DNA of 64,000 nucleotides from Stappia indica (GTDB lineage Bacteria > Pseudomonadota > Alphaproteobacteria > Rhizobiales > Stappiaceae), in NCBI RefSeq assembly GCF_001696535.1, contig NZ_MBQE01000003.1:434001-498000 (forward strand), written 5' to 3'. A program made the position numbers and the translations under genes. Positions 27,920 through 37,427 of this stretch are shown one piece after another. The number at the start of each line of letters is the position of its first letter. The first letter of the stretch is position 1. Under the pieces are notes generated by a model that was not told the origin of the DNA, ran no database searches, and saw only the letters and a list, made by a program, of their open reading frames with translations.

Positions 27920-28416
27920 GCGCTCAACTCCGTGTTTGATCGGGCCCCGACATCTGGTTAATAAAAGGTTATCGGCACACCGTGAGGGTGCCCCGCTCAT
28001 TGCCGGATTTTGAGGCTATTGTGAGTCGGATACACGAGATCTCGTATTTCTTGACTGCAAAGCTACAATATGCCGGGTTTGCGGTTCAAGGTGAGGGGGC
28101 GATTCACCTGGGGATTGATACGGTTTTCCCCAGAAAAGGCCGTTTCCGGCGACTTTGGCCCTGCCGGCGCCCGAGCGGCGCGCATAGCCAATTCCGTTGA
28201 CTTTCCCGCGCTCTCCCGGTGTATAACGGGGCTTCCTCGCCGTGCCGCCTCTCGTGGGCGGCATAATTGCTTTCGGCGATGCCTGTCGGCGGTTCTTGCC
28301 GCTCTTTGCGGCGGCATGACGGCAGCGTTCCGACAGCAGGCGAGGGGATCGAAGGCGGCCCGGCCGCCAAGGCATTTCCCCCGGCAGGCAAGCCGGTCAA
28401 CGGGAGCAGGAAGGAC
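27920..28416. other. Divergent gcrA-argD regulatory region
   Basis: A 497-base region without a convincing gene between gcrA and argD. It holds a CtrA-like site near gcrA (27957-27972), a perfect 12-bp palindrome ACGAGATCTCGT at 28034-28045, and a 7-bp inverted repeat CTGGGGA/TCCCCAG at 28108-28133. The argD start is preceded by GGGAGCAGGAAGG. The long leader before argD could carry regulation of the arginine genes, but I recognise no known leader. Confidence 0.6.
27957..27972 (-). promoter_or_regulatory. Candidate CtrA-binding site upstream of gcrA
   Basis: On the minus strand the site reads ATAA-N7-TTAAC, against the CtrA consensus TTAA-N7-TTAAC, a single mismatch in the first half. It lies 38 bases before the gcrA ATG. 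In Caulobacter CtrA represses gcrA, so position and sequence agree with conserved cell-cycle wiring. Confidence 0.55.
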
Positions 28417-29616
28417 ATGGAAGGCTCATCTCTCTATCAGACCTACAGCCGCGCGAACCTGGAGTTCGTGCGTGGCGAAGGTGTGTGGCTGGAGACCTCC
28501 GATGGCCGACGCTTTCTCGACTGCGCCGCCGGCATCGCCGTCAATTCGCTCGGCCACTCCCATCCCGGCCTCGTCAAGGCGCTGAAGGACCAGGCCGACA
28601 AGCTGTGGCACGTGTCCAACGTCTATGCCATCGAGGGCCAGGAAGCGTTCGCGCGCAAGCTGGCGCAGGCGACCTTCGCAGACCGGGTGTTCTGCACCAA
28701 CTCCGGCGCCGAGGCGCTGGAATGCGCGATCAAGACCGCGCGCCGCTACTTCTATGCGAAGGGCGAGCCGGAGCGGATCGACATCATCACCTTCGAGGGC
28801 GCCTTCCACGGCCGCACGCTGGCGACCATCGCCGCCGGCGGCCAGGAAAAGTATCTGGAAGGCTTCGGCCCCAAGGCACCGGGCTTCATCCAGGTTCCGT
28901 TCGGCGACCATGAGGCGCTGCTCGCCGCCATCGGCGACACCACCGCGGGCCTGCTGATTGAGCCGATCCAGGGCGAGGGAGGCATCCGTCCGGTGCCGAC
29001 CGAGTATCTGCGCGAGCTGCGCCGCCTGTGCGACGACAAGGGCATCCTGCTGATCCTCGACGAGGTGCAGACCGGCGTCGGGCGTACGGGCAAGCTCTTC
29101 GCACATGAATGGGCGGGCATCACGCCGGACATCATGGCTGTCGCCAAGGGCATCGGCGGCGGTTTCCCGCTCGGCGCATGTCTTGCGACCGAGGAAGCGG
29201 CTTCCGGCATGAAGCCGGGCACGCATGGCACCACCTATGGCGGCAACCCGCTGGCCATGGCGGTCGGCAATGCCGTGCTCGACGTGGTTCTGGCCGACGG
29301 TTTCCTCGACAGCGTCCAGAAGAAGGGCCTGCTGCTCAAGCAGAAGCTGGCCGCCGTCGTCGACGGTCATCCCGCGATCTTCGAGGAGATCCGCGGCAAG
29401 GGCCTCATGCTCGGCCTGAAGTGCCGGGTCATCAACACCGAGCTGCTGTCGCATTTCCGCGAGGCCGGCGTGCTGGCCGTGGGCGCGGGCGACAACGTCC
29501 TGCGCATCATGCCGCCGCTGACCATCACCGAGGCGGAGATCGAGGAGGCCGTGTCGCGGATCGACCAGGCCGCCACCGCCATGGAAGCCGGGCTCGAGCG
29601 GGGAGCTGCAGAGTAA
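28417..29616 (+). CDS. argD: Acetylornithine aminotransferase
   Basis: A 399-residue class III PLP aminotransferase. Landmarks are [76 protein letters not shown] and the PLP Lys in [14 protein letters not shown]. It makes N-acetylornithine in arginine synthesis and may also serve as succinyldiaminopimelate aminotransferase. The start follows GGGAGCAGGAAGG. The argF start shares one base with its stop (TAATG), the classic argD-argF arrangement of alphaproteobacteria. Confidence 0.93.
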   Translation: MEGSSLYQTYSRANLEFVRGEGVWLETSDGRRFLDCAAGIAVNSLGHSHPGLVKALKDQADKLWHVSNVYAIEGQEAFARKLAQATFADRVFCTNSGAEALECAIKTARRYFYAKGEPERIDIITFEGAFHGRTLATIAAGGQEKYLEGFGPKAPGFIQVPFGDHEALLAAIGDTTAGLLIEPIQGEGGIRPVPTEYLRELRRLCDDKGILLILDEVQTGVGRTGKLFAHEWAGITPDIMAVAKGIGGGFPLGACLATEEAASGMKPGTHGTTYGGNPLAMAVGNAVLDVVLADGFLDSVQKKGLLLKQKLAAVVDGHPAIFEEIRGKGLMLGLKCRVINTELLSHFREAGVLAVGAGDNVLRIMPPLTITEAEIEEAVSRIDQAATAMEAGLERGAAE

Positions 29617-30548
29617 TGACCATCCAGCCGCGCCACTTCCTCGACCTTACCGACGTCGACGCCAGCGAGCTGCGCTTCATCCTGGACGGCAGCCGCCGCA
29701 TCAAGCAGGCGCGCGGCCCCGTCCGCGTGTCGGGCGGCGGTCCGCTGGCCGGCCGCGTGTTGGCCATGGTCTTCGAACAGCCCTCGACCCGGACCCGCAT
29801 CTCTTTCGATGTCGGCATGCGCGAGCTCGGCGGCGAGACCCTGATGCTGACCGGCGCCGAGATGCAGCTCGGCCGCGGCGAGACCATCGCCGACACGGCC
29901 CGCGTCCTGTCGCGCTATGTCGACGCGATCATGATCCGCATCCTCGATCACGATGCACTGACCGAGCTTGCCGAATACGCCACCGTGCCGGTCATCAACG
30001 GCCTGACCAAGCGCACCCACCCGTGCCAGATCATGGCCGACGTGCTGACCTTCGAGGAGCACAAGGGCAGCATCGCCGGGCGCAGCGTCGCCTGGACCGG
30101 CGACAGCAACAACGTTCTGGCGTCCTGGGTGCATGCCGCGGCCAAGCTCGATTTCGCGCTCAACATCGCGACCCCCTCGCAGCTGGCTCCGCCGGCGGAA
30201 CTCATCGCCGCCGCCCGCAAGGCCGGTGCCGAGATCCGCATCACCGACGATCCGTTCGAGGCCGTGAAGGGCGTCGATTGCGTCGTCACCGACTGCTGGG
30301 TATCCATGGGCGACGACGACGGCGACCGCCACAATCTGCTCAGCCCCTATCAGGTCAACGAGCGCCTGATGGCGGAAGCCGACAGCGGCGCCATATTCAT
30401 GCATTGCCTGCCCGCCCATCGCGGCGAGGAGGTGACCTCGGAAGTGATGGACGGACCGCAATCCGTCGTCTTCGACGAGGCGGAAAACCGGCTCCACGCA
30501 CAAAAGGGCATCCTTGCCTGGTGCCTGGGAGCCCTGCAGGACGCATAG
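29616..30548 (+). CDS. argF: Ornithine carbamoyltransferase
   Basis: A 310-residue OTCase. The carbamoyl-phosphate loop is [13 protein letters not shown], the second conserved region [13 protein letters not shown], the ornithine loop [13 protein letters not shown] and the late motif [13 protein letters not shown] with the catalytic Cys. It converts ornithine and carbamoyl phosphate to citrulline. It overlaps argD by one base and is followed by hslO after 7 bases, so argD-argF-hslO form one operon. Confidence 0.95.
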   Translation: MTIQPRHFLDLTDVDASELRFILDGSRRIKQARGPVRVSGGGPLAGRVLAMVFEQPSTRTRISFDVGMRELGGETLMLTGAEMQLGRGETIADTARVLSRYVDAIMIRILDHDALTELAEYATVPVINGLTKRTHPCQIMADVLTFEEHKGSIAGRSVAWTGDSNNVLASWVHAAAKLDFALNIATPSQLAPPAELIAAARKAGAEIRITDDPFEAVKGVDCVVTDCWVSMGDDDGDRHNLLSPYQVNERLMAEADSGAIFMHCLPAHRGEEVTSEVMDGPQSVVFDEAENRLHAQKGILAWCLGALQDA

Positions 30549-30555
30549 GACAGAC

Positions 30556-31545
30556 ATGAGCGTTCAGGACGAACTGGAACGGCTGGGCGTCACCCCGGCC
30601 GGTCGCGATGCCGTGCTTCCCTTCGCGGTGGAGCCGCTGGACGTGCGCGGCCGCGCCGTCATGCTCGGTCCCGTCCTCAACCGCATTCTGGAGCGTCACG
30701 CCTATCCGGCGCCGGTCTCGCGCCTGCTCGGCGAGGCGGCGACGCTCGTCGCCCTGCTCGGTACTTCGCTGAAGTTCGAGGGGCGCTTCACCCTGCAGAC
30801 GACGACCGACGGTCCGGTCTCGATGCTTGTCGTCGACTTCCAGACACCGGATGGCCTGCGCTGTTGCGCCCAGTTCGATGCCGATGCGGTCGCGGCTGCC
30901 GAGGCGGCCGGGCAGACGGACACGCCGTCGCTGCTCGGTCACGGCCATCTCGCCATGACAGTCGATCAGGGCGCGGCGATGAACCGCTACCAAGGTATCG
31001 TCGCTCTGGACGGCATCACGTTGGAAGAGGTGGCGCATCGCTATTTCGCCCAGTCCGAGCAGATCCCGACCGTCGTGCGCCTTGCCGTCGGCGAGGTGCT
31101 GGACCGCCGCGCCGGCGACAAGCCCCGCCATTCCTGGCTGGCCGGCGGGGTGCTCGCCCAGTTCCTGCCCGAGGCGCCGGAGCGCATGCGCCAGGCCGAC
31201 CTGCCGCCGGGCGATGCGCCGGAAGGCGCGCTGGAGCACGAGTTCGAGGAAGACGACGCCTGGCGCGAGGCCCGCGCCCTGGTCGAGACCCTGCGCGACG
31301 ACGAACTCGGCGACCCGGACATGACGGCCGAGCGGTTGCTGTTCCGCCTGTTCCACGAGCGCGGCGTGCGCATCTTTGCGCCCCAGCCGCTCGCCGACCG
31401 CTGCCGCTGCTCGGACGAGCGCATCCGCGGCATGCTGAAGGGTTTCACCACCGAAGAGCGCGACGACATGACCGTCGGGGGCCGTATCGAGGTGACCTGC
31501 CGCTTCTGCAACACCCGCTACGACTACAGCCCCGACGAGTTCTGA
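30556..31545 (+). CDS. hslO: Redox-regulated chaperone Hsp33
   Basis: A 329-residue Hsp33. The substrate-binding domain has HAYPAPVSRLLGEAATLVALLG and GPVSMLVVDF; the C-terminal zinc switch has Cys pairs CRC and, 34 residues on, CRFC, giving the CxC...CxxC tetrad. Oxidation releases zinc and activates the cytosolic holdase. The acidic insert LEHEFEEDDAWREAR before the zinc domain is a feature of alphaproteobacterial members. It is the third gene of the arg operon. Confidence 0.94.
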   Translation: MSVQDELERLGVTPAGRDAVLPFAVEPLDVRGRAVMLGPVLNRILERHAYPAPVSRLLGEAATLVALLGTSLKFEGRFTLQTTTDGPVSMLVVDFQTPDGLRCCAQFDADAVAAAEAAGQTDTPSLLGHGHLAMTVDQGAAMNRYQGIVALDGITLEEVAHRYFAQSEQIPTVVRLAVGEVLDRRAGDKPRHSWLAGGVLAQFLPEAPERMRQADLPPGDAPEGALEHEFEEDDAWREARALVETLRDDELGDPDMTAERLLFRLFHERGVRIFAPQPLADRCRCSDERIRGMLKGFTTEERDDMTVGGRIEVTCRFCNTRYDYSPDEF

Positions 31546-31784
31546 TCCGCCTTTAGCGGGCCGGACCGGGTACGAAAAGCGGCGCAAACCGTCCCATCCT
31601 GTCGCCGGATGTGACAGCGGTCGCCGTGGTCACATTTTGATACACTCTTCGCCTTGCCAGTCGTTTGCGGCACCTGAATAGTCCGCAAATGCGGCATGTG
31701 CGTCCGCGAAGCAATCCAGTCCGCGCCCGAGCGCCTATAGGTAGTGGGGCCGCGCAAGAGAGCATTCGGGTGGAAAAGAGTGTC

Positions 31785-33161
31785 ATGCTGAAATCGGTGG
31801 ACGACGGTAACCACACCCCGAGGGGGGAGGTGGCTTTCGAGCGACCGCAGACCCGTGGCCGCTCCGCCGGCCGCACGGGCATCATGGCGATCAAGCTCTT
31901 TCTGCAGGCCGCGATTGCCCTGGCTGTGCTGCTTGCCGCCTATGTCGGCATGAACCGCCTGATCCTCGCCAAGGATCCGGTGCCGGTGCGCCCGGCGCGC
32001 GAGACCGCCTTCATCGTCGAGACCATGCCGGTGGAGGTGCGCGATCATGCGCCGATGCTCTCGCTTTACGGCGAGGTGACGGCTGCGCGCACCGCCGAGC
32101 TGCGCACGCTGGTGGCCGGCGAGATCGTCCGGGTCAATCCGGCCCTGGAGACCGGCGCCAACATCGCCGCCGGCGAGGAACTCGTCGCCGTCGATCCCTT
32201 CCAGTATCAGGGCGCCGTCACCGAGGCGCGCGCCAATCTCGCCGAGGCGCGTGCCGCCCTCGTCGAGGCGCGAGGCCGGGTGTCCACCGAACAGGGCAAT
32301 GTCGAGCGCGCCCGCGAGCAGCTCGAATTCGCGCAGCGCGACCTGGAGCGGGCCGAACAGCTTCTGGGGAGCGGCTCGGTGACCGAGCGCAGCGTCGACG
32401 AGCGCCGGCTGCTGGTGTCCCAGCGTGCCCAGGCCGTCGAGCAGCGCCGCTATGCGCTCGATGTGGAAAACGCCCGCGTGGAGCAGCAGCAGGCCGCCAT
32501 CGAGCGCCTTGAGTGGCGCCTGTCGCAGGCGGAGAAGAACCTCGCCGATACCGTCCTGAAGGCGCCGTTCGATGCGGTGGTCCGCTCGGAAAATGCCGCC
32601 ATCGGCCGGCTCGTCGGCGTCAATGACGTGGTCGCAACCCTCTACGAGCGCGATGCGCTGGAGGTCCGTTTCACCCTTTCCGACAACCAGTACGGCCGCA
32701 TCCTGTCCGACAGCGGCACCGTGGTGGGTCGGCCGGTCGAGGTGCTGTGGTATATCGGCGGCCAGCCGGTCACTTATAAGGGCGAGATCCGCCGGGTCGG
32801 CGCCGAAGTGGCGCTGGCGCGCGGCGGCATCGATGTCTATGCCAGCGTGACCGCCGCCGAAGGCCAGCCGGCCCTGCGCCCCGGCGCCTTCGTCGAGCTG
32901 CGCCTTGCCGACCGCACCTACGCCGCCTCGGCCCGCATCCCGGAGGGCGCGATCTACGGCACGGACCACGTCTTCGTGGTCGACGAGGAAAACCGCACGC
33001 GCCGCCGCGATGTCGAGGTGCTCGCCTTCGACGGAACTCATGTCATCGTCTCCGGCGATCTGGCCACCGGCGAGCGCCTGGTCTCGACCCGTCTGGACAA
33101 GGCCGGCGAAGGCCTTCTCGTTTCCGAGCCGCGCAATCGCGGCGCCAACACGGGCGGCTGA
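31785..33161 (+). CDS. RND efflux periplasmic adaptor subunit
   Basis: A 458-residue membrane-fusion protein. An N-terminal cytoplasmic segment precedes one membrane helix (about residues 38-58). The lipoyl/barrel halves (YGEVTAARTAELRTLVAGEI) flank a long coiled-coil hairpin (residues about 150-245, rich in EARAALVEARGR-type heptads). It ends 3 bases before the RND permease gene. Together they should export a substrate with a TolC-type outer-membrane partner encoded elsewhere. ATG 31785 is used; GTG 31770 is in frame. Confidence 0.88.
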   Translation: MLKSVDDGNHTPRGEVAFERPQTRGRSAGRTGIMAIKLFLQAAIALAVLLAAYVGMNRLILAKDPVPVRPARETAFIVETMPVEVRDHAPMLSLYGEVTAARTAELRTLVAGEIVRVNPALETGANIAAGEELVAVDPFQYQGAVTEARANLAEARAALVEARGRVSTEQGNVERAREQLEFAQRDLERAEQLLGSGSVTERSVDERRLLVSQRAQAVEQRRYALDVENARVEQQQAAIERLEWRLSQAEKNLADTVLKAPFDAVVRSENAAIGRLVGVNDVVATLYERDALEVRFTLSDNQYGRILSDSGTVVGRPVEVLWYIGGQPVTYKGEIRRVGAEVALARGGIDVYASVTAAEGQPALRPGAFVELRLADRTYAASARIPEGAIYGTDHVFVVDEENRTRRRDVEVLAFDGTHVIVSGDLATGERLVSTRLDKAGEGLLVSEPRNRGANTGG

Positions 33162-33164
33162 TCC

Positions 33165-36100
33165 ATGCGTGACACCGGCTTCGTTCCGCGCAGCGTCATC
33201 GGCCATTTCCTGCGCCATCGCAACGCCGCCAATCTGGTCATGGTGCTGATGATCCTGTTCGGCGCCTTCGGCCTTGCCCGGCTGAACGCCGAGTTCTTCC
33301 CTCAGATCGTCATCGACCGCATTTCCGTGTCGGTCTCCTGGCCGGGCGCCAGCGCCGAGGACGTGGAGAAGAACATCCTCCAGGCCATCGAGCCGGAGCT
33401 GCGCTTCATCGACAATGTCGACGAGATGGTCTCCTACTCGCGCGAGGGCGCGGCCTCGATCAGCCTCGAGTTCCTCGAAGGCGCCGACATGCAGAAGGCG
33501 CTGTCGGACGTGGAACAGGCCATCGCCGGCATCACCACGCTCCCCGAAGACGCCGAACGGCCGCGTATCGCGCTTGCCAACTGGTTCGACCGGGTGGCGC
33601 GCGTCGCTCTGCGCGGCCCCTTCAGCGAGGACGCGCTGAAGGCGTTCGCCCGCCAGATTCGCGACGGCCTGATTGACCGGGGCATCGACAAGGTTTCGTT
33701 CAACGGCTTCCGCGACACCGAATACGTGATCAAGGTGCCGGAGCGCGAGCTGCGCCGCCTCGACCTGACGCTTGCCGACATTTCCGAGCGTGTTGCGGCC
33801 AACACCCGCGACCTTCCCTCCGGCGACCTGCAGGGCGGCGTCGAGCGGCAGGTGAGGGCGGTGGCCGACACCACCTCGCCGGAGGCGATCAGTCGCATCG
33901 TCGTCAAGTCCTTCCCGACCGGCGAGAAGATCGAGCTGCGGGACATCGGCGATGTGTCGCGCTCCTACGACCCCGACCAGACCATCGGCTATTCCGACGG
34001 CCTGCGCGCTGTCGAGCTGACGGTGGAGCGCTCGGCCCGCGCCGACCAGCTCAAGGTCAATGCGATCCTCGACCGGTATCTCGCCGAGATCGCGCCGCAG
34101 CTGCCGGCTTCGCTGGAGCTGGTGAAATACGAGGTGCGGGCCGAGGCGCTGACCGACCGGATCATGATCCTGGTGGAGAACGGCATTTCCGGCCTGCTCG
34201 TGGTCGTGATCGTGCTCTTCGCCTTCCTCAACGGCCGCATCGCACTGTGGGTCGCGGCCGGCATTCCGGTCGCGATGATGGCGACGCTCGGGTTCATGTG
34301 GATGTCGGGGCAGACCATCAACATGTTCTCGCTCTTCGCGCTGATCATGACGCTCGGCATCATCGTCGACGACGCCATCGTGGTTGGAGAGCATACGGCG
34401 ACCCGCATCGCCATGGGCGATGGTCCCTATCAGGCGGCGGAAGAAGGTGCCGGGCGCATGCTCTGGCCGATTGTCGCCGCCTCGACCACCACCATCGCCG
34501 CCTTCCTGCCGATCACCCTGATGGGCGACACCATCGGCCAACTGATGGGCGTGCTGCCGCTCGTCGTCGTCGCGGTGATCACCGCCAGCATCATCGAGTG
34601 CTTCTTCGTGCTGCCGGGCCACCTGGCGCATTCGCTCGCCCGCCCGCCGTCGTGGAACTGGTGGCGGGTGGTGCTGATCGCCGGCGTGCCTGGCCTGTTC
34701 CTCGTCGGTCTTGCCGGGCGCGAGGACATCACCGTGCCGGTCTGGCTCGACTGGTTGGCCGTGCCGGCACGCGCGGGCCGCGAGACTTTCGGGACGCTGC
34801 CCTTCGATGTCGCCGTGATTGTGGTGTTCTTCGCGATTGCCGCGGCAATCGAGTTCCTGCTGCTGCTGATGCGCCGGGCTCGCACCCGCCGCACCTTCGA
34901 CGAACGCCCCGGCTGGTTCCGCCGCAACTTCGATGCCGGCTTCGGCTGGTTCCGCGACGTGCCGTTCCGCGGTTTCGTGCGCCTGGCCTATGACTGGCGC
35001 TATGTCACGGTGGCCTTTGCCATCGGCCTGCTGCTGCTCACCGCCGGCCTGATGCGCGGCAACCATGTCGGCTTCCGCTTCTTCCCCTCGCCGGAGGCGG
35101 AGAACATCCGCGCCACGGTCGATTTCGTCGCCGGCATCTCCATCGAGGACGCCGAAAAGGCCCTGCTGCGCATCGATACGGCCCTGCGCCAGGCGCAGGA
35201 CAGCCTGACGGCGGAGAACGGCGAGACGCTGATCGTCGCCTCCTATGCGACCCTCGGCCAGTCGGGCAACAGCCGCGGCAACAATGTCGCCAGCATCGAC
35301 GTCCAGCTCACCACCTCCGAGCAGCGCAGCGTGCGCACGCCGGAGATCGTCCAGGCCTGGCGTCGTGCGATCCCGGAGATCGCCGGTACCAAGCGTGTTG
35401 CGGTGTTCGAGCGACGCGGCGGTCCTCCGGGACGCGATCTCGACGTCCGGCTGATGGGCGATAACACGCGCGCGCTCAAGGATGCGTCTCTGGAGCTGCA
35501 GGAGCTGCTGACCTCCTATCCGGGCGTCGACGGGGTGGCCGACGACCTGCCCTACGGCAAGCCCGAGCTGGTGCTGGATATCAGCCCGCGCGGCAAGGCG
35601 CTCGGCTTCACCGTCGAGAGCGCCGCCCGCCAGATCCGCTCCGCGCTCGAAGGCTCGATCCCGCGCCGCTTTGCCCGCGGCGAGGAGGAGATCACCATTC
35701 GCGTGATGCAGGATGTGTCGCTGGGCGGCGGCGCGCTGCGCGAGCTCTCCTTGCGTGCCCCGAGCGGCGAATTCGTACCGCTGACCGAGGTCGTGACGCT
35801 GGACGAGCGCGAGAGCTTTTCCGTCATCCAGCGGCGTGACGGGCGCGTGACCGTCGCGGTCTCCGCCGACGTCGATCCGGAGGTCACCTCCAACATCGAG
35901 ATCGTCCAGGATCTCGAGACCGGCAAGATGCAGGAGCTCGCGGGCAAGTACGGCGTCGACTACCGCTATTCGGGCCGCGAGGAGGAGCGCCGTGCGGCCT
36001 TCTCCGACCTGCAACTCGGCATGGTCGCGGCCCTGTCGATGATCTACCTGATCCTGGCGGCCATCTTCGCCAGCTATTTCAAGCCGCTGGCGGTGATGTC

Positions 36101-36578
36101 GATCATTCCCTTCGGCGTCGTCGGCGCGGTCGCCGGCCACTATTTCATGGCCTACGACCTGACCATCCTCAGCTTCGTCGGCCTGCTCGGCTTGTCGGGC
36201 ATCCTGGTCAACAACTCGATCATTCTGGTCGACCGGTTCGAGGACCACATCAAGGACGGCCGCAGCGTCGCGGAGGCCGCGGTCATCTCGGCGCAGGATC
36301 GCCTGCGCGCCGTGCTGCTGACCTCGCTGACGACCATCGGCGGTCTTGCGCCGCTGCTGTTCGAGACCAGCCTTCAGGCGCGGTTCCTGATGCCGATGAC
36401 CATCACCATCGTCTTCGGTCTCGCCACTGCCACGCTGCTGGTGCTGGTGCTGGTGCCGGCGCTGATCGGCATCGGCGAGGACCTGCGGCGGATGGTCAGC
36501 GTGCGCCGCGATCCGCATGGCAATGGGGGCGGGGACCGCGGTCGCTCCGGCCCGCCGGCCCAGATGCCGGCGGAATAA
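33165..36578 (+). CDS. RND efflux transporter permease
   Basis: A 1137-residue inner-membrane RND pump, slightly longer than the usual 1030-1050 because of an insert at about residues 500-610 (after ITASIIECFFVLPGHLAH) and a tail. Helix 4 carries the proton-relay pair in LGIIVDDAIVVGEH, and the second half has LGLSGILVNNSIILVDRFED. The porter loops follow each first helix (NAEFFPQIVIDRISVSVSWPG). It forms a tripartite pump with the adjacent adaptor. Substrates are unknown; it resembles HAE1-type pumps. Confidence 0.92.
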   Translation: MRDTGFVPRSVIGHFLRHRNAANLVMVLMILFGAFGLARLNAEFFPQIVIDRISVSVSWPGASAEDVEKNILQAIEPELRFIDNVDEMVSYSREGAASISLEFLEGADMQKALSDVEQAIAGITTLPEDAERPRIALANWFDRVARVALRGPFSEDALKAFARQIRDGLIDRGIDKVSFNGFRDTEYVIKVPERELRRLDLTLADISERVAANTRDLPSGDLQGGVERQVRAVADTTSPEAISRIVVKSFPTGEKIELRDIGDVSRSYDPDQTIGYSDGLRAVELTVERSARADQLKVNAILDRYLAEIAPQLPASLELVKYEVRAEALTDRIMILVENGISGLLVVVIVLFAFLNGRIALWVAAGIPVAMMATLGFMWMSGQTINMFSLFALIMTLGIIVDDAIVVGEHTATRIAMGDGPYQAAEEGAGRMLWPIVAASTTTIAAFLPITLMGDTIGQLMGVLPLVVVAVITASIIECFFVLPGHLAHSLARPPSWNWWRVVLIAGVPGLFLVGLAGREDITVPVWLDWLAVPARAGRETFGTLPFDVAVIVVFFAIAAAIEFLLLLMRRARTRRTFDERPGWFRRNFDAGFGWFRDVPFRGFVRLAYDWRYVTVAFAIGLLLLTAGLMRGNHVGFRFFPSPEAENIRATVDFVAGISIEDAEKALLRIDTALRQAQDSLTAENGETLIVASYATLGQSGNSRGNNVASIDVQLTTSEQRSVRTPEIVQAWRRAIPEIAGTKRVAVFERRGGPPGRDLDVRLMGDNTRALKDASLELQELLTSYPGVDGVADDLPYGKPELVLDISPRGKALGFTVESAARQIRSALEGSIPRRFARGEEEITIRVMQDVSLGGGALRELSLRAPSGEFVPLTEVVTLDERESFSVIQRRDGRVTVAVSADVDPEVTSNIEIVQDLETGKMQELAGKYGVDYRYSGREEERRAAFSDLQLGMVAALSMIYLILAAIFASYFKPLAVMSIIPFGVVGAVAGHYFMAYDLTILSFVGLLGLSGILVNNSIILVDRFEDHIKDGRSVAEAAVISAQDRLRAVLLTSLTTIGGLAPLLFETSLQARFLMPMTITIVFGLATATLLVLVLVPALIGIGEDLRRMVSVRRDPHGNGGGDRGRSGPPAQMPAE

Positions 36579-36663
36579 GGGCTAGGCCCCGGCGATCCGC
36601 ATTTTTCAGCGGGCGCGCAGCGCCGCGTTGCGAAAATGCGGCAGAGAAAAAGGTCTGCCGCCG

Positions 36664-37320
36664 TTACGCTTCGCTGGCGATCCGCCGTGCGAAGTCGGCA
36701 GCCGCCTTCGCGGCGAGCGCCAGGTTCCCGTCCCAGGTCGCAGGCGATGCTCCGCGCGGGGCAAGGTCGTGGTTGCCGTCCTCCAGCCAGACCAGCTCGA
36801 CATGCGCGGGAAGGGTGACGTCGGCGAGCTCGGCGGCATTGCCGAAGCCATCGCGGTCGCCCTGCGCGATCAGCACGGGCCGGCGTGCGCCTTCCAGCGG
36901 CGCCATCCGCCAGTCGTCCGGCTTGCCCTGCGGGTGGAACGGATAGCCGAGGCAGACGACGCCCGAAACACGCTTCGGCAGCGAGCTGCCCCCGGTCAGC
37001 ATGGCGGCGACGCGCCCGCCCATCGACTTGCCGCCGACCAGAACCGGACCCTCGACGCTTTTCAGCACGTCCTGCAGCGCGGTCTGGTACTCGCCGATCA
37101 GCTGGTCGGCCTTGGGCGGCGGCCGCTTCGGCCCGCCGGCACGCCGTGCCGCCATATAGGCGAACTCGAAGCGCGCGATGGCAAGGCCTGCTGCCGCCGC
37201 ATGTCCGGCGAAGCGGTTCATGAAGCCGGAATCCATCGCAGCGCCCGCACCGTGGGCAAGCAGCAGCGTGGCCACGGTCGGCGTGTCGCCTTCGGGGCGG
37301 GTCCAGAGTAGCTTGGTCAT
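36664..37320 (-). CDS. Alpha/beta-hydrolase of TEX30/KANL3-like type
   Basis: A 218-residue alpha/beta hydrolase. LLAHGAGAAMDSGFM is the oxyanion region, GGKSMGGRVAAML the nucleophile elbow with Ser in GKSMGG, and VELVWLEDGNHDLAP holds the catalytic His. The GKSMGGR elbow is typical of the small TEX30-like family rather than esterases of the GxSxG lipase class. The substrate is not known. It is transcribed away from the fatty acid hydroxylase, 107 bases apart. Confidence 0.82.
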   Translation of the reverse strand: MTKLLWTRPEGDTPTVATLLLAHGAGAAMDSGFMNRFAGHAAAAGLAIARFEFAYMAARRAGGPKRPPPKADQLIGEYQTALQDVLKSVEGPVLVGGKSMGGRVAAMLTGGSSLPKRVSGVVCLGYPFHPQGKPDDWRMAPLEGARRPVLIAQGDRDGFGNAAELADVTLPAHVELVWLEDGNHDLAPRGASPATWDGNLALAAKAAADFARRIASEA

Positions 37321-37427
37321 CCGTGGCCTTTGGTCGCGATCTGTTGATTGATGTTGCGGGCTCCTGTCTCACGGGATGAGGTAAGGTGCAAGCACCGTTC
37401 TGTCGAGGCTGGGACCGCGAGGGATTG

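Noticed and set aside
31524-36518. A 1664-residue minus-strand open frame opposite the first RND pair
   Set aside because: It mirrors real adaptor and pump genes with strong motifs; long antisense frames are normal at this G+C.
36600-36660. Terminator after the first RND gene
   Set aside because: The hairpin-like GC stretches are not followed by a T run in the right place.
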